The translations under genes were made by a program, and so were the position numbers. The notes beneath the pieces were generated by a model. It was not told where the DNA came from. It worked only from the letters and a program-made list of their open reading frames with translations, and searched no databases. A DNA stretch of 64,000 bases from assembly GCF_023896955.1 (NCBI RefSeq), contig NZ_JAMHIW010000002.1, positions 124,001 through 188,000 of the forward strand. The letters are read 5' to 3'. This document shows, piece after piece, positions 41,838 to 48,805 of the stretch (positions are counted from its first letter, which is position 1; the number at the start of each line of letters is the position of its first letter). This DNA comes from Micromonospora sp. RHAY321. GTDB lineage: Bacteria; Actinomycetota; Actinomycetes; Mycobacteriales; Micromonosporaceae.

Positions 41838-43021
41838 CCGCGCCCCTGGACGGGATCAAGGTCGTCGACCTGGCGACCCTCTTCGCCGGGCCGCTGGCGG
41901 CGGCATTCCTCGGCGACTTCGGCGCCGACGTGATCAAGGTCGAGCATCCGGCCAAGCCGGACCCCTCACGCGGGCACGGCCCTGCCCGGGACGGCGTCGG
42001 CCTCTGGTGGAAGGTGCTCGGCCGCAACAAGCGCACCGTCACCCTCAACCTGTCCGACCCGGACGGTGCCGCGCTGCTGCGCCGGCTGCTCGCCGACGCC
42101 GACGTGCTGGTGGAGAACTTCCGCCCGGGCACGCTGGAGCGGTGGGGGCTCGGGCCGGCGGAGCTGCACGCGGTCAACCCCCGACTGGTCATCACGCGGA
42201 TCAGCGGGTTCGGGCAGGTCGGGCCGTACGCCCGGCGGCCCGGCTTCGGCACCCTCGCCGAGGCGATGAGCGGCTTCGCCGCGGCCACCGGGGAACCGGA
42301 CGGCCCACCCACCCTGCCCCCGTTCGGGCTGGCCGACTCGGTGACCGCGCTCGCCGCCGCGTACGCGGTGATGCTGGCCCTGCGCGCCCGGGACGCCACC
42401 GGCACCGGCCAGGTGGTGGACCTCGCCATCATCGAGCCGATCATGGCGATGCTCGGCCCGCAGATCACCTGGTACGACCAGCTCGGCTACATCCAGCCCC
42501 GGCTGGGCAACCGGTCCAACAACAACGCGCCCCGCAACACCTACCGGTGCGCGGACGGGCGCTGGGTCGCGGTCTCCACCAGCGCGCAGAGCATCGCCGA
42601 ACGGGTGCTGCGGCTGGTCGGTCGACCCGAGCTGATCGACGAGCCGTGGTTCGCCACCGGCAGCGGCCGGGCGGCGCACGCCGACGAGTTGGACGCCGCC
42701 GTGAGCGCGTGGGTGGCGAAACGGGACCGCGACGAGGTGGTGGCCGCGTTCGAGGCGGCGCAGGCGGCGGTCGCACCGGTCTACGACGTCCGGGACATCC
42801 TCGCCGACCCGCAGTACGCGGCGCTGGGCACCGTGCGCAGCGTCCCGGACGAGGAGTTGGGCGAGGTACGGATGCAGAACGTGCCGTTCCGGCTCACCGA
42901 CACGCCGGGGGAGATCCGGCACGCGGGCCGCCGGCACGGCCAGGACACCGACGACGTGTTCGGCGCGCTCGGCCTGAGGGCCGACGAGCTGGCCGCGCTG
43001 CGCGAGCGGGGCGTGCTCTGA
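41834..43021 (+). CDS. Family III CoA-transferase (CaiB/BaiF type)
   Basis: 395 residues. Class III CoA-transferases move CoA from an acyl-CoA donor to a carboxylic acid via an aspartyl-CoA intermediate. Conserved features are visible: GIKVVDLATLFAGPLAAAFLGDFGAD at the N-terminus (shown in part), NKRTVTLNLSDPDG, VENFRPGTLERWG, and PPFGLADSVTALAAAYAV, which carries the probable catalytic aspartate. GTG 41834 overlaps the previous stop and the gene's own stop overlaps the lyase start. It presumably activates an acid for the following CitE-like lyase. Acid and CoA donor are unknown. Confidence 0.9.
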   Translation: MTAPLDGIKVVDLATLFAGPLAAAFLGDFGADVIKVEHPAKPDPSRGHGPARDGVGLWWKVLGRNKRTVTLNLSDPDGAALLRRLLADADVLVENFRPGTLERWGLGPAELHAVNPRLVITRISGFGQVGPYARRPGFGTLAEAMSGFAAATGEPDGPPTLPPFGLADSVTALAAAYAVMLALRARDATGTGQVVDLAIIEPIMAMLGPQITWYDQLGYIQPRLGNRSNNNAPRNTYRCADGRWVAVSTSAQSIAERVLRLVGRPELIDEPWFATGSGRAAHADELDAAVSAWVAKRDRDEVVAAFEAAQAAVAPVYDVRDILADPQYAALGTVRSVPDEELGEVRMQNVPFRLTDTPGEIRHAGRRHGQDTDDVFGALGLRADELAALRERGVL

Positions 43022-43842
43022 TGCTGCTCACCTGGCTCTACGTGCCCGGTGACCGCCCGGACCGGTTCGCCAAGGCGGTCGCCTCGGGTGCCGACGCGGT
43101 CATCCTCGACCTTGAGGACGCCGTGGTCGCCGGGCGCAAGGCGTACGCCCGGGACGCGGTCGCCGAGTTCCTCGCCGAGGCGCACCCGGTGCCGGTGCAG
43201 GTGCGGGTCAACGAGCTGACCGGGCCGGACGTCGAGGCCGACCTGGTCGCGGTTTCGGGCCGGCCGGGGCTGGCCGGGCTGCGGCTGCCGAAGGTGGAGT
43301 CGGCCGCGACCCTCGCGGCTCTCGCCGGACGGGTCGACGTGCCACTGCACCCGTTGGTCGAGTCGGCCCTCGGGTTGGAGGCCGCGTACGCGATCGCGTC
43401 CGCCCACCCCACGGTGGCCTCGATCGGGCTCGGTGAGGCCGACCTCCGCTCGGACCTGGGGGTGAGCGACGACGACGGGTTGCTCTGGGCGCGCGGCCGG
43501 GTGGTGGTGGCCGCCCGCGCCGCGGGCCTGGTCCCGCCGGCGATGTCGGTGTACGCCGACGTCACCGACATGGCCGGTCTGGCAGCCTCCTGCGCGGTGG
43601 GTCGGCGGCTCGGTTTCCTCGGCCGCACGGCGATCCACCCGCGTCAGCTTCCGGTGATCGTCGAGGCGTTCCGGCCGGCCGGCCGGGAGGTGGTCCGGGC
43701 CGCAGAGCTGCTGGCCGCGGTGGCCGAGGCGCAGCGGCGGGACTCGGGCACGGTGGTGCTGCCCGACGGCCGGTTCGCCGACCGCGCCATGGTCGCCGCC
43801 GCCGAGCGCACCGTCGCCCTGGCCGCCCGCTTCGCCGCCTGA
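43021..43842 (+). CDS. HpcH/HpaI-CitE-type CoA-ester lyase
   Basis: 273 residues. TIM-barrel lyase of the citrate lyase beta/malyl-CoA lyase group, which splits or joins 3-hydroxyacyl-CoA esters with metal help. Motifs: LYVPGDRPDRFAKAVASGAD, VILDLEDAVVAGRK, VRVNELTG, LPKVESA and GRTAIHPRQLPVI. ATG 43021 shares a base with the CoA-transferase stop (TGATG), so both enzymes are produced together. The pair suggests CoA activation of a hydroxy-dicarboxylate followed by C-C cleavage. It is the last gene of the operon. Confidence 0.9.
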   Translation: MLLTWLYVPGDRPDRFAKAVASGADAVILDLEDAVVAGRKAYARDAVAEFLAEAHPVPVQVRVNELTGPDVEADLVAVSGRPGLAGLRLPKVESAATLAALAGRVDVPLHPLVESALGLEAAYAIASAHPTVASIGLGEADLRSDLGVSDDDGLLWARGRVVVAARAAGLVPPAMSVYADVTDMAGLAASCAVGRRLGFLGRTAIHPRQLPVIVEAFRPAGREVVRAAELLAAVAEAQRRDSGTVVLPDGRFADRAMVAAAERTVALAARFAA

Positions 43843-43860
43843 CCGGCACCCGCCGGCTTC

Positions 43861-43889
43861 ATCCGACGTGCCCAGCGATGGGTGCGGAT
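43861..43889. terminator. Weak hairpin between convergent genes
   Basis: ATCCG (43861-43865)/CGGAT (43885-43889) enclose CCCA-GCGA-TGGG, giving an interrupted stem between the lyase gene (+) and the DUF305 gene (-). A possible shared terminator. Confidence 0.35.
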
Positions 43890-43908
43890 CAGTGGCCGCG
43901 CGGCTGTG

Positions 43909-44577
43909 TCACCGGCGTCCTGTACCGGCGCCGGTCGGCGACGGGGCCGCCGGGACGGTCTTCGGTGCCCGGTCGAGCCGGTCGAGCCGCGCCAGCTCGG
44001 CGGTGCCGGCCCGGACCACGGCCGCGGCCAACGCGGTGGTCGCCGGGTGGACCCCATTCTGCCGTTCCGCTCCTGCGATCCGGACCGCCTGCGTCAGGTG
44101 CGCCCGCAGGTGCTGGGCGACCAGCCGGTCGAACGGCTTCCCGGTGGCCGCCCCCAGTGCGGTCAGCTCCTCGGCGGTCACCATGCCCGGCATGTCGTGC
44201 CCCTCGTGCGGGTTGGTCGCCGGCGCCCCGGAGTCCGCCAGCAGCCGGCGGGACCGGTCCAGGTCGGCGCGGTGGGCGGCCCCGACCTCGGCGGCCAGCC
44301 GCCGCCACGCCGGGTCGGTGGTCCGGGTCGGCACCAGGTCGAGCACCGGCAGCAGTCGTTCGGCCATCGCCACCGTCAGCTGGAGCCAGGCGATGTCGGT
44401 GGGGCTGAACGGTCCTGCCGTACCCGCGGCGGGCACCGCGCTCGGCGGTGCGACCGCCGTCGGTGCGGCCGCGGACGGTGGCGGGTTGCCGGCGGGGTCC
44501 GGTGATCCGGCGCCGCAACCGCCGACGAGCAGGACCGCGACGAGCAGCGTGGACGGTGCGGCGACGTGGCCTCGCAT
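43909..44577 (-). CDS. DUF305-family lipoprotein
   Basis: 222 residues. The signal peptide ends in lipobox LLVGGC, so lipid attachment is at Cys21. A Pro/Ala-rich linker follows, then a helical DUF305/ferritin-like domain (about 60-210: FSPTDIAWLQLTVAMAERLL; HRADLDRSRRLL; HEGHDMPGMVTAEEL). The HEGHDMPGM histidine/methionine segment could bind metal such as copper, as proposed for some DUF305 proteins. GGAAAGGAAGG precedes ATG 44577. It follows the DUF1996 gene by 71 bases on the same strand and is probably co-transcribed. Confidence 0.84.
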   Translation of the reverse strand: MRGHVAAPSTLLVAVLLVGGCGAGSPDPAGNPPPSAAAPTAVAPPSAVPAAGTAGPFSPTDIAWLQLTVAMAERLLPVLDLVPTRTTDPAWRRLAAEVGAAHRADLDRSRRLLADSGAPATNPHEGHDMPGMVTAEELTALGAATGKPFDRLVAQHLRAHLTQAVRIAGAERQNGVHPATTALAAAVVRAGTAELARLDRLDRAPKTVPAAPSPTGAGTGRR

Positions 44578-44648
44578 CCGACCTTCCTTTCCGCCCGGGT
44601 GGGCGGACCCGGCGTGACCGGGCCCGCCCTCGGGTCGAACGTGTCGGC

Positions 44649-45542
44649 TCAGATCGGCCGGCCGTCGTGACCGCACTTGATCACCGGGCGGATGCAGTCC
44701 TGGACGCGGCGGGCCATCTCCGCCACCGGCCAGGCGTTGAAGAAGTCGCCGTGCATGGTGTAGCCGGCACCCGAGGCCAGCCGGAACTGCGCCGGGTTGC
44801 CGTTGACCGGGTACCGCAGCACCTGCCGCAGCTTCGGCACGTGCACCGGGTGCGTCGCCGGGCAGGCCTGGTTCACCGGGTACGCCATGTGGCTCTTGTG
44901 ATCAGGCGAATCCAGGTCGCGGCCGTTCCAGCACTGCGGGAAGTCCAGGTACGACTCCATCATCGTCCCGGCCGGGCAGGTGACGAAGTCCTTCGACGGT
45001 GCCACGTGTCCCGCGTGCAGGCACGACCAGCGGGCGATGCTCTCGTTCGGGCCGGTCGCCCGAGCGTTGCCCGCCACGATCCGCAGCCCCTGCGGGATGG
45101 GCTGGGTGGCCGCGACGACGTCGGCGCGTACGCCCTCACCCAGGTAGTAGAACGTGACGATGGTCGGCTCGACCGGCACGTTGTTGTTGTACAGGGTCGG
45201 CACCCAGTACGACGAGACGTCCGTGCGCGGGTTGCAGGTGGTCGGAGAGTTGACCAGGTCGGGGAGCGTGGTGTGCGCGTTCGTCACCGTGCTGCCGAAG
45301 AAGCTGTGCATGTGCGACGCGCCGGGCAGACCGGGGAAGATGATCGGGTCGTCCGGCAGCCGGTGGCTGTACGTGCAGTCGGCGGGGAACTCGGCGACCC
45401 GGATGGCGTTGATGCCCGGGGCGGCGTCGGCCCGGTTGGTGGTGGAAGCGATGTACGTGCCGAGTAGCACCAGCACGGCGCCGATCGCCGCGGCGAAGCG
45501 CAGCCGGCGGTGGATGCCGGAGAGGGGTGCGGCCCTGTCCAT
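44649..45542 (-). CDS. Secreted DUF1996-family protein
   Basis: 297 residues. An N-terminal signal or anchor helix (about 14-32) is followed by a DUF1996 domain. It is recognisable by GASHMHSFFGSTVTNAHTT, the paired Cys pattern (CTYSHRLPDDP; TTCNPRTD; CLHAGH; PQCWNGRDLDSPDHKSHMAYP; QACPATHPV) and the C-terminal MHGDFFNAW. The family occurs in actinomycetes and fungi with no established reaction; the conserved His residues suggest metal or catalysis. ACAGGAG lies 7 bases upstream of ATG 45542. A palindromic operator and promoter lie upstream. Confidence 0.86.
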   Translation of the reverse strand: MDRAAPLSGIHRRLRFAAAIGAVLVLLGTYIASTTNRADAAPGINAIRVAEFPADCTYSHRLPDDPIIFPGLPGASHMHSFFGSTVTNAHTTLPDLVNSPTTCNPRTDVSSYWVPTLYNNNVPVEPTIVTFYYLGEGVRADVVAATQPIPQGLRIVAGNARATGPNESIARWSCLHAGHVAPSKDFVTCPAGTMMESYLDFPQCWNGRDLDSPDHKSHMAYPVNQACPATHPVHVPKLRQVLRYPVNGNPAQFRLASGAGYTMHGDFFNAWPVAEMARRVQDCIRPVIKCGHDGRPI

Positions 45543-45652
45543 CTCGTGACTCCTGTCGGGGGGACGGGTCAGGGACAGCTCCGGCGCCGCCGCCGAAGAC
45601 GTCGGAGTTCGCCCTGGCCAGACTTGGTGGTGGCCTGTTGAGCCGAGTGCGA

Positions 45653-45700
45653 GAGAGCGCTCTCACAGACCAGCCTCGCCCGGATGTCGACACTTGTCAA
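45653..45700 (-). promoter_or_regulatory. Promoter and GAGAGCGCTCTC operator for the DUF1996-DUF305 pair
   Basis: On the minus strand, -35 TTGACA (45695-45700) and a -10-like GAGGCT (45672-45677) are 17 bases apart. The perfect 12-base palindrome GAGAGCGCTCTC (45653-45664) follows just downstream. It resembles LacI-family CebR/CelR operators (TGGGAGCGCTCCCA) that control cellulose-type genes in actinomycetes. Confidence 0.6.
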
Positions 45701-45732
45701 TACATGCCGCAGTTGGTGGAAATGATGACGAC

Positions 45733-45769
45733 AAAAGGGCCGGGCCCCGTGGTGGGGTCCGGCCCTTGT
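45733..45769 (-). terminator. Rho-independent terminator after the C39-like peptidase gene
   Basis: Read on the minus strand, a GC-rich hairpin (AAGGGCCGG 45735-45743 / CCGGCCCTT 45759-45767, with inner CCCC/GGGG pairing) is followed by a TTTT run. This is the most classical terminator in the window and lies 20 bases after the stop. Confidence 0.85.
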
Positions 45770-45789
45770 CGTTGGTGTTGTCCGCGGGG

Positions 45790-46446
45790 TCAGCTGGTGG
45801 CGTAGCCGCGGGTGGCGATCCAGTCGGCGAGGTGCTCGACGGTGACCTCGTAGGAGGCGGTGTTCGGGTCGGCGGAGTCGGCGATCTTCACCACGTTCCC
45901 GCCGTCGCGGTAGCCGACGACGCTGATGTAGTGCCCGCCTTCGAAGGAGTGCACGCCGCCGTCGGTGTCGGTGGTGGTGCCGGCGATGTTGGCGACCACG
46001 GCCCGGCCGTCGTCGACGGTGCGGACGATGTCGGCGCGCAGCTTGTCGGTCTGCTTGTCGTCGGCGCTGGGGGTGCTGATCTCGACGCTGTGGTAGGCGT
46101 CCTTGGCGGTTTCCTTGTTCAGGACGGGGGTGATGTCGTTGATGGAGTTGGTGCCGGCCTCGGTGGTGCCCATCTCCTTGGCCATGGCGTCGACGCTGAT
46201 GTCCTTGCCCTGCACGGACAGGGCGTTGCGGGCGGCGGCGGGGCCGCAGTAGTAGAAGTTCGGCTGCGCCTCGTAGCGCACACCGAGCTGACGCTCACCG
46301 TTGCTCTTCCGGTCGGTCTGCGTCTGGCTGGCCGGCTTGGCATCCGACGCGGCGTAGGCGGCGGTGACGGGTCCGGCGATGGCTCCGCCGGTGAAGGCGA
46401 GCCCGGCGGCGGTCAGAGCGGTCTTACGGATCAGATCGGTACGCAT
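45790..46446 (-). CDS. Secreted C39-like (papain-fold) peptidase domain protein
   Basis: 218 residues. Signal peptide (MRTDLIRKTALTAAGLAF... ending AAYAAS) followed by a peptidase C39-like domain. The nucleophile region is FYYCGPAAARNAL, and HSFEGGHYISVVGYRDGG and KIADSADP supply the His and Asp of a papain-type triad. No double-glycine leader substrate or ABC transporter domain is nearby, so it is not a bacteriocin exporter; a secreted cysteine peptidase or amidase is more likely. GAGGAG precedes ATG 46446. It is a single-gene unit with a strong terminator. Confidence 0.82.
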   Translation of the reverse strand: MRTDLIRKTALTAAGLAFTGGAIAGPVTAAYAASDAKPASQTQTDRKSNGERQLGVRYEAQPNFYYCGPAAARNALSVQGKDISVDAMAKEMGTTEAGTNSINDITPVLNKETAKDAYHSVEISTPSADDKQTDKLRADIVRTVDDGRAVVANIAGTTTDTDGGVHSFEGGHYISVVGYRDGGNVVKIADSADPNTASYEVTVEHLADWIATRGYATS

Positions 46447-46794
46447 GATGGCGTGCTCCTCTGCATCGGGGGATACGCGCAACCCCAACGTGCAAGGGGG
46501 GTGGGTTGCGCGGGGAAGTTCAGAAAGGGGGATCTGCCCGGCGGCTCGGCGGCCTGCTCGGGTGTCCGGGGGATGTAACCGGGGCGGCCTGGCGGGTGTT
46601 CCCGGCGGCTGCCCGCGACCGGGCCGGGGGCCACGGTCGCGTGCCAGGTATAACGACCCCGACCCGGCCCCGATTCCACCCCGAGAGTGGCCCCGCCCAC
46701 CGGACGGCCCGCCACAAACCCGACAGACAGGCCGTGACAGGCAGGTCCCGAACCGGACACCGCACGCTCCCCGCGCCGGACCGACCGGGTCCAA

Positions 46795-46868
46795 GATCTG
46801 CGCACTTTCGGGGAAAGTGCTGCCTGCCGACGCGCCGAGGCGACACCTTCCCGGAAAGTGCGCACATC
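46795..46868. repeat. Long imperfect inverted repeat
   Basis: Arms 46795-46819 and 46844-46868 are reverse complements at 22 of 25 positions (core TGCGCACTTTC / GAAAGTGCGCA) with a 24-base spacer. The left arm also contains a small internal hairpin (CACTTTC-GGG-GAAAGTG). It could be a dispersed repeat element, an RNA structure or a protein-binding site. Confidence 0.6.
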
Positions 46869-47034
46869 TCGACCGTCCGCAGCGCGGGTGCGAGACGGGG
46901 ATGGGGATGGGTGAACGCACGGCACCGGACCAACGGCACAGCGGCTGACCGCGGAGCCCTCAACGCGCAAGACCGTACCTTCGGGGGACCTGTGCCGGCA
47001 GGCGGGCATGCGGGCCGGTTGGCATGAAGCGCCG

Positions 47035-47068
47035 ATACCTGAGAGGTATTTATATGACTCTGAGGTAT
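47035..47068. promoter_or_regulatory. AT-rich operator-like repeats upstream of the lipid kinase gene
   Basis: ATACCT-GAG-AGGTAT (47035-47049) is a perfect 6-bp inverted repeat. A degenerate second copy (ATGACT-CTG-AGGTAT, 47054-47068) has its centre 19 bases further on. The TTATATGACT between them is the most AT-rich spot in the gap and could hold a -10. This looks like a two-site operator, perhaps PadR- or MarR-type. Confidence 0.45.
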
Positions 47069-47199
47069 CACGCTCTCTGGTGCGGGTGCCGCCCGTGACG
47101 TGACCCGCCCACCGCAGGGCCCTCAGCCAGGCGGCGGCCAGCGAACGGGCGACACCCTGCGGCGCGCGGTGCGCGGTGCGCGGTGCGGTGGGCGTAGCG

Positions 47200-47211
47200 A
47201 ATCGGCCGATT
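47200..47211. promoter_or_regulatory. Perfect 12-base palindrome before the lipid kinase gene
   Basis: AATCGGCCGATT lies 17 bases before the ATG at 47229, directly after three tandem GCGCGGT units. A TAACAC (47215-47220) 8 bases before the ATG might be a -10, in which case this palindrome would overlap the promoter. Confidence 0.4.
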
Positions 47212-47228
47212 GGGTAACACCGGCGGCC

Positions 47229-48161
47229 ATGAGCACGAGCGCCGCACCATCCGCCGCACCTGTGGCCGCCGCCCGGCTGGGCACGGTCGCGGTGGTCGCC
47301 CATCGCCGTAAGAGTCTCGGTGGCGGCCTCGACGAGCTGCGGGCGACCCTCGCCGGCGCTGGCGTCGACGACCTGCTCTGGTACGAGGTGCCGAAGAGCC
47401 GCAAGGCGCCGAAGAAGGTCCGCAAGGCGCTGAAGAAGGGCGCCGGGTTGGTCTTCGTGTGGGGTGGGGACGGCATGGTGCAGCGCTGCGCGGACACGCT
47501 CGCCAGCTCGGGTGTCCCGATGGCCATCCTGCCCGCAGGCACGGCGAACCTCTTCGCCGCCAACCTCGGCATCCCGGAGGACCTGGCGGAGGCGGTGCGC
47601 ATCGGCCTGCACGGCCGGCGGCGCCGGCTGGACCTGGGCCGCCTCAACGGAGAGCACTTCGCGGTGATGGCCGGCGCAGGGTTCGACGGCGATCTGATCC
47701 GTGAGGCGGACCGGGACCTCAAGGGCCGGCTCGGCCGGCTGGCGTACGTCTGGACGGGCCTACGGCACGTTCGGGGAGAGCTGGTGCACACGCGGATCCG
47801 GGTGGACGGGGTCACCTGGTTCGACGGCGAGGCGAGCTGCGTGCTCTTCGGCAACGTCGGCACGATCACCGGTGGCATACCCGCCTTCGACGATGCCCGG
47901 CCGGACGACGGCTGCCTGGAGGTGGGCGTGTCGACCGCGAGCGGAGCGATCGACTGGGCACGCACCCTCGGCCGGATGGCCGCCGGCCGCTCGACGGATT
48001 CGCCCTTCGTCCGGATCACCCGCGGCCGCCGGGTGCGGGTCCGCTTCGCCACGCCACGGATGTACGAGCTGGACGGCGGCGCGCGCACCGCCGTCGGGAA
48101 GCTCAAGGTGCGCTCGGTGCCCGGCGCGCTCGTCGTCTGCTGCCCCGACCCGCCGCCCTGA
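47229..48161 (+). CDS. Diacylglycerol kinase-type lipid kinase
   Basis: 310 residues of the DAGK catalytic fold. The N-terminal nucleotide-binding domain has the family motif VFVWGGDGMVQRCADTL (the GGDG loop), then MAILPAGTANLFAANLGIP and VMAGAGFDGDLI. The C-terminal beta domain ends in VRVRFATPRMYELDGGAR. It would phosphorylate diacylglycerol or a related lipid such as sphingosine-type substrates or a glycolipid precursor. ATG 47229 has no good ribosome site, so a leaderless transcript from the TAACAC element is possible. It converges, after 6 bases, on the H1-like gene. Confidence 0.88.
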   Translation: MSTSAAPSAAPVAAARLGTVAVVAHRRKSLGGGLDELRATLAGAGVDDLLWYEVPKSRKAPKKVRKALKKGAGLVFVWGGDGMVQRCADTLASSGVPMAILPAGTANLFAANLGIPEDLAEAVRIGLHGRRRRLDLGRLNGEHFAVMAGAGFDGDLIREADRDLKGRLGRLAYVWTGLRHVRGELVHTRIRVDGVTWFDGEASCVLFGNVGTITGGIPAFDDARPDDGCLEVGVSTASGAIDWARTLGRMAAGRSTDSPFVRITRGRRVRVRFATPRMYELDGGARTAVGKLKVRSVPGALVVCCPDPPP

Positions 48162-48167
48162 GCGGTA

Positions 48168-48599
48168 TCAAGCCTTTCGGGCCGTACGCCGGTTGCCGAA
48201 CGATTCCATGGTGGTCGCCTTCTTGGCCGGCGCCCTGGTGGCGGACGTGGTGCGGGCCCGGGCCGGCGCGGCCTTCTTCGCGGGTGCCTTCTTGGCCGCG
48301 GCCCTCGTGGCGGGAGCCTTCTTCGGCGGTGCGTTCTTGGCGGTGGCCGCCTTCGCCGTCGGCCTGCGGGTGGGCGTGGCCGTGGTGGCGGAGGTGTCCT
48401 TCTTCCGGGCGACGCGGGGCGTCGTCGCCGTGGGCTTCTCGCCGGCCGCCTTGGCCGCGCTCGCGCCGGAGGCCCGCTTCGTGGCGGTCGCGACCTTCTT
48501 GGCCGCCACCTTCCGGCTCGGCGGCATCTTCTTCGCCTCGGTGCCCTTGGCCGGTCCGGGCGACCTGCGCGCCGGGGCGAACGTCCTGCGTGGGCTCAT
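48168..48599 (-). CDS. Lys/Ala/Pro-rich histone H1-like protein
   Basis: 143 residues made almost wholly of Lys, Ala, Pro, Arg and Thr, with repeated AKK/PAKKA/KKAPAK units like histone H1 tails and the C-terminal extension of actinobacterial HU (HupS) proteins. No HU core or other folded domain is present. It is expected to be disordered and to bind DNA or RNA by charge. GAGGAGGAGCGAGG precedes ATG 48599, a very strong ribosome site, suggesting high expression. The stop is 6 bases from the end of the convergent lipid kinase gene. Confidence 0.75.
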   Translation of the reverse strand: MSPRRTFAPARRSPGPAKGTEAKKMPPSRKVAAKKVATATKRASGASAAKAAGEKPTATTPRVARKKDTSATTATPTRRPTAKAATAKNAPPKKAPATRAAAKKAPAKKAAPARARTTSATRAPAKKATTMESFGNRRTARKA

Positions 48600-48755
48600 C
48601 CTCGCTCCTCCTCGGGTGTCGCCGGCATCGCCAGCGCTGCCGGATGACGGACGTGGCGGGTCGCCTGGGCCCTATCGGCGGGGTCTTCCCGCGCCTCCGG
48701 CCGCCAAACGCCGCAAGAAGGGCCGCCTCCACCACGGGCGGACGGGTGACGCGCG

Positions 48756-48789
48756 GGTGGGGCAGCCCGACGTGCCGGACCGCCCCACC
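48756..48789 (-). terminator. Hairpin terminator after the Xaa-Pro peptidase gene
   Basis: GGTGGGGC (48756-48763) and GCCCCACC (48782-48789) form an 8-bp stem with an 18-base loop, 16 bases after the stop on the minus strand. The rest of the 206-base gap to 48600 shows nothing else. Confidence 0.55.
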
Positions 48790-48805
48790 TGTTCGCGAGG
48801 ACGAC

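Larger units (their letters stand above)
46447..47228. other. 782-base intergenic region with repeats and no recognised gene
   Basis: No frame here looks like a protein of known type; long antisense and sense frames are GC-bias shadows. The region holds an imperfect 25-base inverted repeat (46795-46868), an AT-rich stretch with ATACCT-N3-AGGTAT (47035-47049) and a second AGGTAT half-site (47063-47068), a run of GCGCGGT repeats (about 47163-47190), and the palindrome AATCGGCCGATT (47200-47211). An unannotated RNA is possible. Confidence 0.5.

Noticed and set aside
46364..47071. Overlapping open frames on both strands in the 782-base gap, which could suggest a gene.
   Set aside because: Translations are Arg/Pro/Gly-rich with no domain, no ribosome site, and the inverted repeat runs through them.
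47163..47190. Tandem GCGCGGT units considered as a CRISPR or satellite-like array.
   Set aside because: Only about three short contiguous units, no spacers, and no cas genes.
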